Below, one piece after another: positions 33,705-45,689 of a DNA stretch of 64,000 bases. Each line of letters begins with the position of its first letter. Position 1 is the stretch's first letter. Source of the stretch: Lyophyllum atratum (lineage: Eukaryota; Basidiomycota; Agaricomycetes; Agaricales; Lyophyllaceae); contig JACGCN010000002.1 of NCBI GenBank assembly GCA_014905825.1, forward strand, positions 1,364,001-1,428,000. Reading direction: 5' to 3'. Under the pieces are notes generated by a model, which searched no databases, had not been told where the DNA came from, and saw only the letters and a program-made list of their open reading frames with translations. The translations under genes were made by a program, and so were the position numbers.

Positions 33705-35986
33705 ATGCTCTATACACTCCTCTATGGCCTGGCCCTACTATTCTTCTTTACCTCATGCCCGGTTTCTGCTCAATTGACTCTTCCGAATCCACCATTTATA
33801 CCACCTGTTGCTACTGATGGAGCTCGACAAACAACTGGACGGCTACCAAACCCTCAGTGGTCTACTTTATTAGGAAATCTATTGTATTTTTATGAAGCCC
33901 AACGGAGTGGAGACTCTCCCCTCTTCTAATCGCGTCTCGTGGCGAAACTCAAGTACCACGAGTGATGGAAAGGATGCTGGTCTGGATCTGAGTGGTATGC
34001 TCTGAGGCCTAATGCGACCGGGTATCACACTCACCGCTTTCTTAGGCGGATATTTTGATGCAGGAGGTTAGCGCCTGGTTCTGTGCAAAGATTTGCCAGG
34101 CTAACGCGAGGCAGACTACATCAAGGCAACATATCCACTGGTCAGCAGGTTTCCCGCAGTTCTCCAGACGAAACTCATTGGTTATTAGAGTGCCACACTC
34201 ATGTCCATATGCTGGGGAGCTACAGACTATGGAAAAGGTCAGAATAATCCACTTTGTCCTGGATTCTCGCGTACGAATCTGCCCTTTGTTAAGCTTATGA
34301 CGCGACGAATCAAACATCATACCTCGACGACATGTTACGGTGGGGTCTCGATTGGCTTATGAAAGTAAGGGGACCCCAAACCATTTTGTCTTCTTGCTCC
34401 GTGCCTAAGTCAGTTCCAGGCCCATCCTTCTGAAAATACGTTGTACGTTCTTGTTGGAAACAGTCAGTTTCACCCCAATCTTCTCATCTACCTTACCTAT
34501 CGTATCAAACAGCGGATTTGGACAATGCCTATTGGGGTGGCGACCAGAACATCCCATCCTTCGACCATCTTATCAAATCAACAACACCAACCCTGGAACA
34601 GATGCAGCTGCAGGAGCATCTGCTGCATTTTCTGCGTGCTCAAATCTTTATTCCAACAGGGGCTTTGGCGGGCCCTTCTCTTCGCCAGCATCTCTTCAAA
34701 ATTCATCCTACGGAGAGAAACTTCTAACTCACGCTCAGCAACTTTACTCCTTCGCCGTTAATGCAACCGGGGGCCAGAGGACTTATCAGACCTCAATATC
34801 AGCTATAGCCGCTAGTTATGGATCATCTTCGTACGGCGATGACCTGACGCTAGCTGCGCTTCTTCTCTCTCGAGCAACTAATTCAAGCTCTCTTTTCCAC
34901 CAAGCCGAGGACCATTATCGAAATTTCAATTTAGCTGGACAAAATGGTGTATTCAATTGGGACTCAAAAACTCCTGGTCTAGCGGTGCTCTTCGCCCAAA
35001 TCATTCAGTCTTCTAACTTGGGCGGAAACCTTACTGCATGGCAAGCTGAGGCTGAGCGATACTTCGATGGTGTTGTCAATACCCGAGGGCCAGGATACCT
35101 GACGAAGAGTGACTACCTCTTTTCATCAACAGTTGTACGCCTTCCTAACGCGCACGATACATAGACGGCCTCCTCTACTATGACGGTGACTCTGATTCTG
35201 CGAGTCTCAACCCAGCCCTCAACGCTGCTATGTTGTTGACCCGATATGCCCCAATTGCAGTCATCTCCGGAGAGGAAAGCTTCATATCTCGTAAATGGCT
35301 CCGCTTCTTCTTCATTCATTTTATAACCTCCCCGACTTCAGAAATTTGCCCAAACTCAGGTTGATTACGTCCTGGGTAACAACCCAATGTACGGTCTGTA
35401 TCGGCACTCACCTTTCACAAGTTGAAGGCTAATGCATGATATCAGTGCCATACATTGTGGGCTCTCATCCAAACTCGCCGTCGAACCCACATTCGGCGAT
35501 GGCGGCCGGAGGAAACGACATAAGCAACATTGATACCTCTCCTGAGAAGGAGGCATATGTACTTTATGGTGCTGTCATTGGCGGTCCTAATAAGCACGAC
35601 AACTACTACGATATCCGGAGTGATTGGCCTGAAACGGAGGTGTGTGCGCCTTGCATTATGCGCGTTATGCCTCGTGCTCTTGCTGACGAATAACAGGTTG
35701 CTCTTGATTACAACGCGCCAATGCTAACGTTAGCCGCGATGCACGCCTGAATGATTCGAACGATCCGTTCTTCACTTCCTTGGAAGTAGGAGCGTACGAG
35801 AACGTCCGGCCGAAAGGTCTACCTTGCGATCCAGTGTTTCCCAACGCCTGTGCTGGGCCTCAGCTCAGCAAGGGTGGAAAGATTGCTATGGCAGTATCTG
35901 TCACCGTCGTTGGACTCACTGTTTTCGCACTTGTGGCTTGGTACATATATCTGTTGGTGGTACCAAATGCCGTCAAGGCCACCTAG
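33705..35986 (+). pseudogene. Glycoside hydrolase family 9 endoglucanase, membrane-anchored, four frame breaks
   Basis: GH9 cellulase-type enzyme. A signal peptide (YGLALLFFFTSCPVSAQ) opens it. WSTLLGNLLYFYEAQRSG, NRVSWRNSS, DLSGGYFDAGDYIKATYPL (catalytic DAGD), WGLDWLMKAHPSENTLYVLV, NTNPGTDAAAGASAAF, DYVLGNNPMYVPYIVGSHPN and ETEVALDYNAPMLTLAA are all family text. A C-terminal membrane span (AVSVTVVGLTVFALVAWYIY) anchors it. Single-base breaks lie near 33909-33914, 34552-34562, 35253-35260 and 35745-35748; none can be removed by splicing. Splice sites and the stop remain good and no conserved residue is lost. Assembly indels are therefore as likely as a true pseudogene. Confidence 0.75.
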
Positions 35987-36168
35987 CAGCCAATGACACT
36001 CCCGGACCTTTTATTCCGTTCCTCCCGTGCATACAGTACATCCGATTATGTAAATAGATATTTCCTGTCCGCATGATATAATAGCTGGACGATAAAGATC
36101 ATATAATGAAAAGCTACATCTAGGAAATCCCTTATGTGATAAATTTGACTCGTGTTGTAAATCCTCCC

Positions 36169-39100
36169 TTAGTAAACCTAGATATTTCACCTTGTCAATT
36201 AGTGTGGTCTCTACGAAAAAGGCAGGAGTACAGACCTCGAGAACATATCGCTCCTCCTCTTTCAGGCCTTCCAGGTATTCTCCAGCCTTAACTGGGTCGG
36301 CACCCTTGTATTTCACAAGAGCGTTGACGAGCGCCTCGTACACGTCCGGGACAGGCCATGTAGGACCACACAAGTAGAACACGCCCTGATCATCATACAA
36401 CATCTGCGCGAGTGCCTCGGAGTCTTCCAACATCTTGTGTTGGATATAAACCTTCTTGGCTCCATCTCGGGAGAAGGCTAGACCAGCTACGGGTGACGAT
36501 CCCATCGAGAATAAAAGACTCGATTTCTTCTCCGTAGAGGTACTCCGAGGCTTGGTGCCGAGAACCGAAGTAGTAATAGACTGGCCCAATCTCCTGGCCC
36601 TGTGAGGCAAGGAAGGCGAAGTGTTGCAGGAATGCGCGGAATGGGGCCGCCCCCGTACCGAGTCCAGCCATGATGATGGGCTGCTTGGGATTGGACGGCA
36701 GCTAGAGATAGCGGAAGCATTAGCGCCCGACTGCGGAGAAGACATACAGGCAGCATACCTTCATTACACTGGGCTTGATCGATACAGTTACCTTCTGGCC
36801 GACCCGCAGACCGACGAGGTACCTCGTGCATTGACCATATCGAGGAGAGCCTGGATTTTTACCCTGAGTAAGAAGACATTCTCAGGATTTGAGGTATTTA
36901 ATAGCTCACCGCTTGGGGTCACCCAGTCCACAGTGACGACCAATAAGTCAACTCGGTTGCCCTACGACACTTTGGGCGCTTGCAATGCTGTAATGCCTGG
37001 GCTTGATGTCCCCGACCAATTCGCAAAGCTTCTCAATCCCCGGCTTCGCGCTTGAGTATCTCATAAGAACGTCAACGAAGTTAACGGTATCTTTATCGGA
37101 GAGCTTCTTGTAAGTCGACGAGCCTTCTGGAGAGCCAATGAACAGCAGGGCATGGCGGTCGACAGAAGAGGTAGCATATGCAGCAAGATCTGTGTAAAAG
37201 GACTTGGGAGGATGCCCAAAGAGGTCGATCTGCTGTTGTAGCGCTTGCAAGACAGTTCGGGTGTGCATCTTGCCCTCGCCCGCGATAACGGGAATGGTCA
37301 CAAGCCTGCCAGGATCCACGCCGTACCAGTTGCAGAAGTCGAGCACTTCTTTCTCGTCATTCCACCCGTGCACCCCAAGAGCTTCACCGATTTCATATTT
37401 CAAGCCTGTGCCGGTGGTGTCGAATTCGAGATGAAAGACATTGCGATCATACTCGAGCGGGGTGAGGCGGCGGTTGACGGCACATGCAACGAGATAAGTA
37501 CGGTCCGCGACTTCTGGTCGCAGAGCAGGGTTAGAAGGGAACTCTTCTAACGAAGATTCTGAAGGGGGTGTGAATGCTGAGGGGAAGATGAGATGTTTGG
37601 CGGCGTCATGCCAGGACGCGAGCCGGGCACCATTGACAAAGGTATCTCCGTCGTCGGTTTCGACAGCGATAGCGTTGGATTCAAAAGCCTTCAAAGGTGA
37701 ACCGGCTTGGGAGGGCGGTGTAAGTTCAATCTCCTCCAAAGCAGACCAAGCCTGTGCATTGATCTTCGCTAAAGCAATGCCCTCAGGCAATATCACCCAA
37801 CTCCGCTTGAACCACATTGAGGACAGTTGACTCCGTCGCCGCCCCTCCAAGATACAACCTTACAAATGCTAGATGAGCAAGGATGACTTGAATGACATCA
37901 GTCGCTGGACCAGCGTCTCCTGTAATCTTGGAAGCGATCTCCTTCACATTGATAGTGAAAATCCGCAAATCTTGATCCGCGATCAGGGATGCCACTTCAG
38001 ACGAAAGATTCGACGATAACTCCTCTGGAGACCATGATGTGACCACGAGGACGGGGACCCTCGCTTTGCGTACTGCAGAACGGAATGGGTCTTCAAGAGG
38101 TTCTGGTCTAAAATGGCGAGGAAATCGACTGTGCCCTCGCTTGTTGGGTCGAGTGACAAGGGAATGGTCAGTGGGAGGAAGTCAGTCAACTCGGCCTTCG
38201 ACGACAGAAGCAGACGGCTAACAGCGATACCTCCGGGTTTGGATAACGCGTCGTAGTCGGTCAGTGAGCGCACGCTGATTCCTTTGCTAGAGGCGAAAAG
38301 ATTTTCTGTGAGGCGTGATAAGGCTGCCAGGGGGGATTGCGGGCTGCTGAAAAAGACAGCCCTCTTCATATTCGGTGAGTGAAGAGATGCTATGTTGCCG
38401 GCGCCAGAGGAGGTGATGGTGCCAATGAACCTAAAGAAGGCCCCTTCCTTGTTCAGGTATTCCTGGGTTTTAGAAGGCGTGATTCGATGCGCATGTACTG
38501 AGATGTCGGCCCTGTTCTCTAAAAGGGTACCGAAAACAGCGACGTACAAACCACCTTGGGTAGAGGTGTTGGGAACGTCGTCAATGATGTGCACGCTGAC
38601 AACACCCTTGGGCAAGATGCTTTGGAGGGCGGCCTCGTCCCACGGACGAAGAACATTGACGACGATAACAGCGAGGCCTGGAGTTCGATGTGCGGCGGCG
38701 GCGGCGGCCAACGCGAGGGGCCCATTCAATAAAACAATCGCAGTGTGCGCCTGAGCATCACCGAAAAAGTCGAAGAACCTGTAACCCGCATTACTGATGA
38801 CCTCTGCAACACTAGTATCCAAGTCGTCTTTTCCGGACAACGGAGCTATCGAATGTCCGGTCTCCCGAGAACTGCTATGTTGGTCGAATAGATGGATGAC
38901 ATGGGATTGTGTGAGCTTGTAAGAGATCGCAGCAAAGTCGACGGTCTGCTGAGGGGTAGCAGAAAGGAGTACCACGATGTTCTCCGGCAGCGTAAACCAT
39001 GTCGATGCAAGTGACGCCAATGAAGGAGAGAGTGAGAAAGTTTCGCCAATAAAGGTCAAAGTTGGCACTTGAATGACCAATCTGCTTGTGGGTGTGGCTG

Positions 39101-39527
39101 TCGGTAGGTGGGAGAGCGATGGCGCCATCATGGAAAGTCCACCAGGGGTCGTATAGGCTGTCAATACAGCGCCTTTGACAGTATCCTGACTCGTCCCTTC
39201 CGATAGTCTCCCGACCAGACTCAGACCTGCGCCTGCTCTTGTTTGTAGGTCCACGACTGGAACTGTGCTTGACCCAGATTTCGCCCATTCTTTTGTTAAA
39301 GTACCAAAGCCTGCCTGCTCGGCAAGATCATATATGTATACGGTAGAGCTGGAGTTTCGTCGTGAAGCGATGAACTCCACGAGACTAGATGCCGAAAGAC
39401 GGGGGTTGTAGTAGACATCCTGCTCGAGAGTATCTGGTGAACCCTTGAGCAGAGGAGATGGGGGTGAAGAGAGAGTGGTGGTCGACGAGAAGGGTGTCGA
39501 CGCGCCTGAAGTCTTGGAGAAAGTCAT
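36169..39527 (-). pseudogene. MET10: NADPH-sulfite reductase flavoprotein subunit (Met10), four frame breaks
   Basis: Delivers electrons from NADPH through FAD to the sulfite reductase hemoprotein in sulfate assimilation. The N-terminal pyruvate:ferredoxin-oxidoreductase-like domain is intact from 39527 (MTFSKTSGASTPFSS). The FAD/NADPH domain shows RVPVLVVTSWSPEE, PLEYDRNVFHLEFD, HYSIASAQ, MAGLGTGAAPFRAFLQ, YYYFGSRHQASEYLYGEE and FYLCGPTWPVPDVYEA. Single-base breaks lie near 38091-38095, 37788-37794, 36957-36962 and 36488-36493. The last exon is only GTT TAC TAA, giving the usual EVY end. Good splice sites and stop argue for assembly indels or very recent loss. It converges with the GH9 gene. 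Confidence 0.8.
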
Positions 39528-39820
39528 TTTGGTAGAGACTGGACTAAGTAGAGCAGACCACACTTTTCTATAAGTATTTTCGCCATCGCTGACTGGCCGT
39601 TGTGAATGAATGAAGCAATTCGTGCTCAGAAGCACGTCTTCAGCTGCCCTCACGTGTTGCGATTCAATCACGCGAAAAGAAATCCGGCCCGGACAAATTT
39701 CAATTTGGCTCTACATACTTGAAGGTACATGTAGCATACGATATACATACAAGGTGAGCGCTACGTTCGTATTATTTAGTCCTTGCGTTAGTATCTTCAC
39801 AGCGCATTCGCGCATGGTAT

Positions 39821-40871
39821 CTATGTACGGATTGTGCTGAAGAGACGATCACCCTATGCCATTTTCATGAGCCTGCTAATCACAGTTTAAAACATTGCGC
39901 TTACTGTATCTCCAAGCCCTGGGCTGATGATACCCTCCGAAGTCAATACCTCGTCTACGCCAGCGACCCAAATCTAATCTGGATTGATAAATGGACGATT
40001 GTGTACGAACGTCGACTTACCTCGAGATCCGGATATTCGGCTTGGACGTGGGCGAAACCCTCTCGAGAGGCTAAAACGCAGAGAAGTTTGACATCCTTCA
40101 CTGGAGTAAACAGTTCTAGAAATCTTTGGCTAAAGAGATCGGACAGCGACAAACCAGGGATGCCCCAATCCACTATCATGGCAAGTGCAGCACACGCCGT
40201 CCCACCCGTTGCGATGAGAGGGTCGAGGAGGAAAACCTGATCCACAGGCGGCGAAGGAGGGAGCTTCGAATAATCTGACAAGATAGGTGAGCGAAAACAC
40301 CATAAGTAAAGGGGAGGATACTCACATTCTACTGGCTGTAGAGTCACTTTCTCTCGGAATAGACCTAAGTGATATACTGGTGCAGCTCTGGAGATACGGC
40401 ACATAAGACTTGTAGTGGAGTCATGGGGGTGTACTCACGGGAATAAAGTTAACTGCGTCGTGGTGAGTTTTGACGCTTGATCTGATAACGGTGACTTACC
40501 AAGGCATCCGTCATGCCCAGCCCAGCCCTCAAGATAGGCGTTAAGCCGATCCTTGGCTTAATCACGGTCCCCGTGAAGGGGCCCACAGGTGTTTCCTGTT
40601 TCCCAATGATTGATCAACAGGGTAAGATCGGTCTGTGGGCCATCCACGTACTCCTTGAAAACTCGACTCTTCAAGCGTCCGGGTAGCTTCGAGTCCCAAA
40701 ATCAGACTGATTTGGTGGATACCCTGTTGTAATGGGCTCAGTACATGCGAATGTTCGCCACTGTTTCCTTACCTCGCGGAACTCTTTAGGACCGGTTGAA
40801 GTCTGTCGGAGCTTCGACAATTCGGCGTTGACGATCGGGTGGGACAGAACATTGATTCTTGCAGGACTCAT
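39821..40871 (-). CDS. FUR1: Uracil phosphoribosyltransferase
   Basis: Pyrimidine salvage enzyme making UMP from uracil and PRPP. Eight exons (40773-40871, 40652-40723, 40500-40595, 40439-40452, 40326-40387, 40021-40274, 39905-39973, 39821-39853) give 232 residues. Family text: INVLSHPIVNAELSKLRQ, PFTGTVIKPRIGLTPILRAG, AAPVYHLGLFREK and the PRPP loop LLDPLIATGGTACAAL. The C-terminus is EIWVAGVDEVLTSEGIISPG, then GLGDTGDRLFST. The last exon is needed to recover the conserved GDRLF end; reading through its intron would give a false stop at 39887. Exon 4 has only 14 bases. Intact. Confidence 0.92.
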
Positions 40872-41024
40872 GAGGGGGAAGTGTAAGAGGAGATACTGAA
40901 AACGTCCAGGGTGTTAAAGACGAGAACGAGGCAAACGCGTGCCATGTGCGGAGGTTATGCCCCTGTTGTGCGGGGTTTAGGATCATAGATAAGATCCGGT
41001 CCTGTATTATCTTATCTACAGTAT

Positions 41025-42406
41025 CTATCGTCGTTTATATTCACAGGGTTTGAGCAAATCAGCTCGAGATAACAGCTTTGCCCACTCTTTATCGCCTTTT
41101 CTCGTCCTTGCCATCTTCTTGAACTCAAATAATGTGAAATGAGAATTACTGTCGTCCTACGGAACTCTAAGTCGTAGTCGGTGGCACGCTTGGAGAGAAA
41201 AAGCCTTACCTTAGACCTCAGTCGGAAGCCAATCGATGCTATGACAGCTTGGAATTCCTCAACATCTGTGAAACGACTCGCTACTTCGGCTACCTTTAGC
41301 TCTCCACTGCACAGATAATGACGCGTGAGTAAGTTTGTAAAGGAAAAGGTGCAATAAGTACACACCCGGGCTTGAGAATCCGCCATGCTTCACGCAGACA
41401 ATTCGGCCAGTTAGTGCCCATTAAGCTGAGAGCACATACAACTACGTCCACCACATGGCCCTCACCGTCTGACTTGCCGTCCTCCGTACCCTCCGAGCCG
41501 GGAAGCGGGACCTTGTTACAGATGTCGGCCTCCACCACGAACTCTCCGTCGGAGACGAGGTCAAAAGATAGAACAGTCATCCCTTTAGGAATGAGGGCAC
41601 GAGCGATGGCCGCATCCCCACATCCGAGATCTGCGATGACTGTCTTCTGCGGATACGCAGATAACTCCGAGATATAACACTCGACGGGATTCGTAGGCCA
41701 TACTTGAACCTGGTGACGGAAACCGGCATGATACTATGATTCAATTGAATATGTGTGTCAGAGCAGTGATTTGTGGGAAGCATACATCTTCAAAGACACG
41801 GGGATCCTCTTTCATCATCTGGTGTGCTTCATGGCTGTCCGTTTTGTACAAGCTTTCATTTATTAATCTATGTAGGGCAATTTCAAGACATACGCGTGAG
41901 CGGAAGCTTTGAACTCACCTGAAGCGCGCTCCGTCGAGGCTTTGCTTCATGCCTTGCTGAAGAGCCGTCAGACCGCTTGTAGAGCTATCCAGCGACTTCC
42001 TCGTGGAAGCGACAGCCGAAGACGATTCAACTGTGTGCTCTGTTTTCCCCCTTTTCGCGGGTCTAAGAGGTAAAGCAGAGTCCGTTTCGGTAGCCTTTAG
42101 TGGCCTGGGTCGCGATATCTTCTTCTGCCCTTTCACAGCATCTGCCTTTGATTTCGCCTTCTGTTTCTCTGCCTTTTGTTTTCCCCCAAGAAGTCCCATT
42201 TGACCTCTTTTCTTTTCCCCGTGTTTCCCTTGATCATCCACCGACGAACCACCTTTTAACTTTTTAACTAACTTTTCGAGATTCACTTCCGCTGATTGTA
42301 ATTTATGAGTGTCGCTTGCAGGTCGTTTACGCTTCTTGGATTGGGAGGAAGATTCAGTAATGGGAGGCGAGGTCACAGACCATCCTGGGATATCGAAAAG
42401 AGGCAT
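41025..42406 (-). CDS. RRP8: Ribosomal RNA-processing protein 8 (25S rRNA m1A methyltransferase)
   Basis: Nucleolar SAM-dependent methyltransferase that modifies 25S rRNA in yeast. A long basic Lys/Ser-rich N-terminal region (SKKRKRPAS, KLVKKLKGG, GKHGEKKRG) precedes the catalytic domain: RLINESLYKTDSHEAHQMMK, EDYHAGFRHQVQVWPTNPV, the SAM-binding TVIADLGCGDAAIAR, SFDLVSDGEFVVEADI, VVVCALSLMGTNWPNCLREA and LKPGGELKVAEVASRF. It ends with FTLFEFKKM and a short basic tail. The acceptor after the N-terminal exon restores ARFRLINESLY. Intact and intron-containing. Confidence 0.9.
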
Positions 42407-43047
42407 TTGGGATGACGGACAGTGGTGTTATTGAAGTCGGGGTGCTGAGCTTCGCAGAAGGCTGATATGTCTGTGTAGGAGAGACCATGTAGCTGGGACT
42501 CGGACGCCAGAATGGTAGGGATTACGTAACGGTACACTTACGAGTAGCGCCCACATCGACCACTGATACCCACTTCCAAGAACACCGATACGTTTTGAGC
42601 CTATCATTATTACAACATTCCCGCTAAGGTCAGTCCGAGATACCTAATACGATGTTGCGCATGGAAATTCGCGCTGATGCTGCAGGTAGAAGCACCTACG
42701 GGAAGTTAGGCCCTCGTCGAGAAATCGAGGGAGACGGGGCGCCCCGCCTCTGCGCAGCTATTTGCCTGCACTTAACAATGTCGCTCGGTACATTCTGACC
42801 ATGATCTGAATGGGCAAGAAGATCGCGAGAAACGTGAATGGAAGAATCGGACAGCCAATGAAAAATCTGTCACAAAGCGCGTATTACCTCTTATTTTCAG
42901 AGACATGCCATATCTCGTCTAGGCGTATGTAAAGATCCCTGCCTGACGGACATCCGCCATCCTGTCGCCTTGTTATAAAAGGTCAGCACATTTGTGTCTG
43001 AATTATATACTTGTTCACACCACTATCCTTTCCAGTTGGCTCACTAC
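42407..43047. promoter_or_regulatory. Divergent promoter region of RRP8 and the HerA-like gene
   Basis: No supported gene in 641 bases. A TATAAAA box at 42974-42980 lies about 68 bases before the HerA-like start codon. Confidence 0.4.
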
Positions 43048-44899
43048 ATGAACACTGACCTCGATACCTCGGTAAGTGTAGACTCAATACAGTGCCGTAC
43101 CTATGATTAAGCTCACAACTCAGGCCGAATTTTCCTTGCTGGATCATGACTTGTGCGATCGTCAAGTACACGTACAACAGCATGACCTATCGACCGCCCC
43201 TTTGGTAACAAGGGAGGCATATGAAATGGCTGGATACGCTGGAACTGCAAACCAGTACGGCGTTATGGGACGGTTGATGTCTATTCAGTGAGCATGGATA
43301 CCCAGTTGCATGGCTAGCGCTTATCGGGTTCAACAGCTCCAAGTCTTCTCTCGACATCCCTGAAGACCCCCGACTTTACTTAAACACTGTAAAGATTAGC
43401 AACGCCAGTTGTATTCCATAGACTTACGTGTTTGCTCCATCTTAGAACGCTCCTTTCTCCGCTGTTGTATGCGGCGTTCAAGGCATGTTCGCGCCCATGA
43501 TCTTTGCCTTTCTTTTGGTGATTGTTTTTCGTAGGGGCTGGAAAATCGCACACGGTCTCGGTAATTTTGGAGAATATGCTCGTTGCTGGTTGTCCATCGA
43601 TCGGTTCCTTGGAGAAGCCGCTCTCTGGGCTTGTTCTTTACCTCGGAGAAGGTGGCCCAAGCACTCTTCCTAGCGAGGTTGCATGGCTCGCAGCATCGAG
43701 CAGCGCGGGAATTACGCCACCTGCAATTCACGTTTTTGTGTCACAATCTTCCTTGAACACGATGCGCGCAGTTTATGAGCCCCTCGGCAGCCATGTCGTT
43801 GTTGAACCGTTGACCTTTTCCGAATCTGAGCTTGACGCTCAAGCCTTCCTATCAATGATGGCTGTTGGGTCGTCCGACTCTGCACCTTTGTATGTTCAGG
43901 TGATCCTGGTAAGTCGGCTCTCATTCGCCTTTAATCTGGTCTTATGTTTTATAGACAATCCTCCGAGAACTTGGAGAGAATTACACGTACCAAGCATTTA
44001 TGCAAGCCCTGGATGTTCAGAAGAAGAGTTTCAACCCCGCCCAGATCTCTGGTCTGGAACAACGGATGTCGTTACTTACATCCTTCATGGACAAGAAGAA
44101 TCATGTTTCCAAGGGCCGCGCTAAGGGACGCGCATGTCAACCATCTCGATTTGCTGCAGGAAGATTGACTATCATAGATCTTTCTGATCCTTTCATTGAC
44201 CCTGTGTCTGCCTGTGGACTTTTTGAAATCATCACTAGACTCTTCGTCCGTGCGGATGTTGGGACCGGGAAAGTATTAGTCGTTGATGAGGCCCACAAGG
44301 TGAGAAATGTTGTTCTATTGGTTTCATATATTGAGAACATTTCCTGAATATCAGTACCTATCATCGACGCGAGGATCGTCAGGGTTAACAAATGCCCTTC
44401 TGGCTTTAACTCGGCAACAAAGACACTTATCTATGCGGGTCATCATCAGCACTCAAGGTGCGTGCAAGATGCAAGGCTCTGACGGTGACTGACTCGTCCT
44501 TTCTTTGTTCTAGAGCCCACAGTGATACCGCCGGTGTTTCTTGATCTTTGCACCGTGGTCATCCTCCACCGCTTCTCATCACCCTCGTGGTGGGAGCATC
44601 TCATAAAGCATGTTTCTGCCGACTTTACGGGAAGCGACGCGTTCGACAAGGTCGTCAAGCTCCAAGCAAGTCTTCTTTGCTGTATCGTTAGTGAGACTGT
44701 TCCTTAAACAACATGCCAACAGACTGGTCAAGCCATTGTTCTTGCGTCCTCGGCGCTTGGAGTGTTTGCCTCGACTACTTCCTCAGAAGGGATAAACAGC
44801 AGGGCTCTGTCTCAGTTCGGGCGTCGATATCTGGTCATGCAGACCAGAAAGAGAGTCACGAGGGACGGAGGAGCCTCTGTACTTGTCCTTGGCAGTTAA
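43048..44899 (+). CDS. HerA/FtsK-superfamily-like P-loop ATPase
   Basis: Nine exons (43048-43071, 43124-43287, 43337-43388, 43446-43482, 43535-43908, 43955-44299, 44355-44457, 44514-44665, 44723-44899) give 475 residues. Walker A is CGVQGAGKSHTVSVILENML, formed exactly across a GC-AG intron. Walker B is KVLVVDEAHKYL. It is followed by LLALTRQQRHLSMRVIISTQ and EPTVIPPVFLDLCTVVILHR, the Arg/Gln sensor layout of HerA-type ATPases. A specific LVLYLGEGGPSTLPSEVAWL block follows Walker A. No helicase motifs beyond these and no membrane span. I do not know a characterised fungal member. A second GC-AG intron follows exon 8. Convergent with the DUF952 gene. Confidence 0.7.
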
Positions 44900-44965
44900 C
44901 CTGTGTCGTGTTACTAACCAGTTGTCGAAAACAGACGTTACGTAGCCTATATATATCGTGCAGTA

Positions 44966-45429
44966 TCATCGTGAATAAACCAGCCAATCCTCTCCACGAA
45001 TCTTCTCTACATCCCAGTCGTCACTGCCTTTCTCCAACACGAACACATTCTCTACTTCTCCATTTCCGAGTTGCCCCCCATTATACAAGTGAGGATAAAC
45101 ACCCTCGGCTCCTATATCACCAGGATCTGTTTATAGATGATCAGTACTATGTCGTAATGTCCGAGAGGATTTAGTGCGAACTCACTCTTGCCTCTTGGAT
45201 CCTCCCATCGAATGTGCTTCTCGACGTTTTCGTACTCGATTCTTAACACATACATCTTCGTCTCGTTCGCAAAATACCGTGCCAATGTCCCCGGAAGCTG
45301 GATCGCGGTTGACAAGTGAATAAAGTTGTCGTTGGTATCAAGAGCACTCAGAGGGAGTCGTTTTGGGAGGGGAAGGATAATCAGATCCGAAGGAACGAGC
45401 TTGTATATGTAGGTCGGCGTATTCGACAT
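44966..45429 (-). CDS. DUF952 family protein
   Basis: Two exons (45186-45429, 44966-45126) give 134 residues. TPTYIYKLVPSD and NDNFIHLSTAIQLPGTLARY followed by MYVLRIEYENVE and GVYPHLYNGGQLGNGEVE match the DUF952 family, small cytosolic proteins of unknown role. Start chosen at the Met before SNTPTYIYKL; a longer open frame upstream has no similarity to the family. Its stop is 66 bases from that of the HerA-like gene, so the transcripts probably overlap at their 3' ends. Confidence 0.8.
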
Positions 45430-45689
45430 CGTGGTGGTGATAGGATGCAAAATAGTCGATTCTGGGATCGATGCGTATCCATCATACTGGAGGTTATCCG
45501 TCACGCGATCGCGATTGGCGTCTCCTTTCCTCATCCAAACATTACGAGCTACAGCGAGCTACGAAGAAAGTCCTTGACAATAATAGCTACTGGATACACC
45601 TTCGGAGCGTATATGCTATATATGATTCGGGTGGTAAAATGTTGCAGGAATGCCCAAGGTAAGCCGCCTAGTCTATAGTGTCTCTCAGT

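Noticed and set aside
34550..34565. Introns as the explanation for the GH9 frame changes
   Set aside because: At each break the conserved residues on the two sides are separated by only a few bases, so no intron can fit; single-base indels are required.
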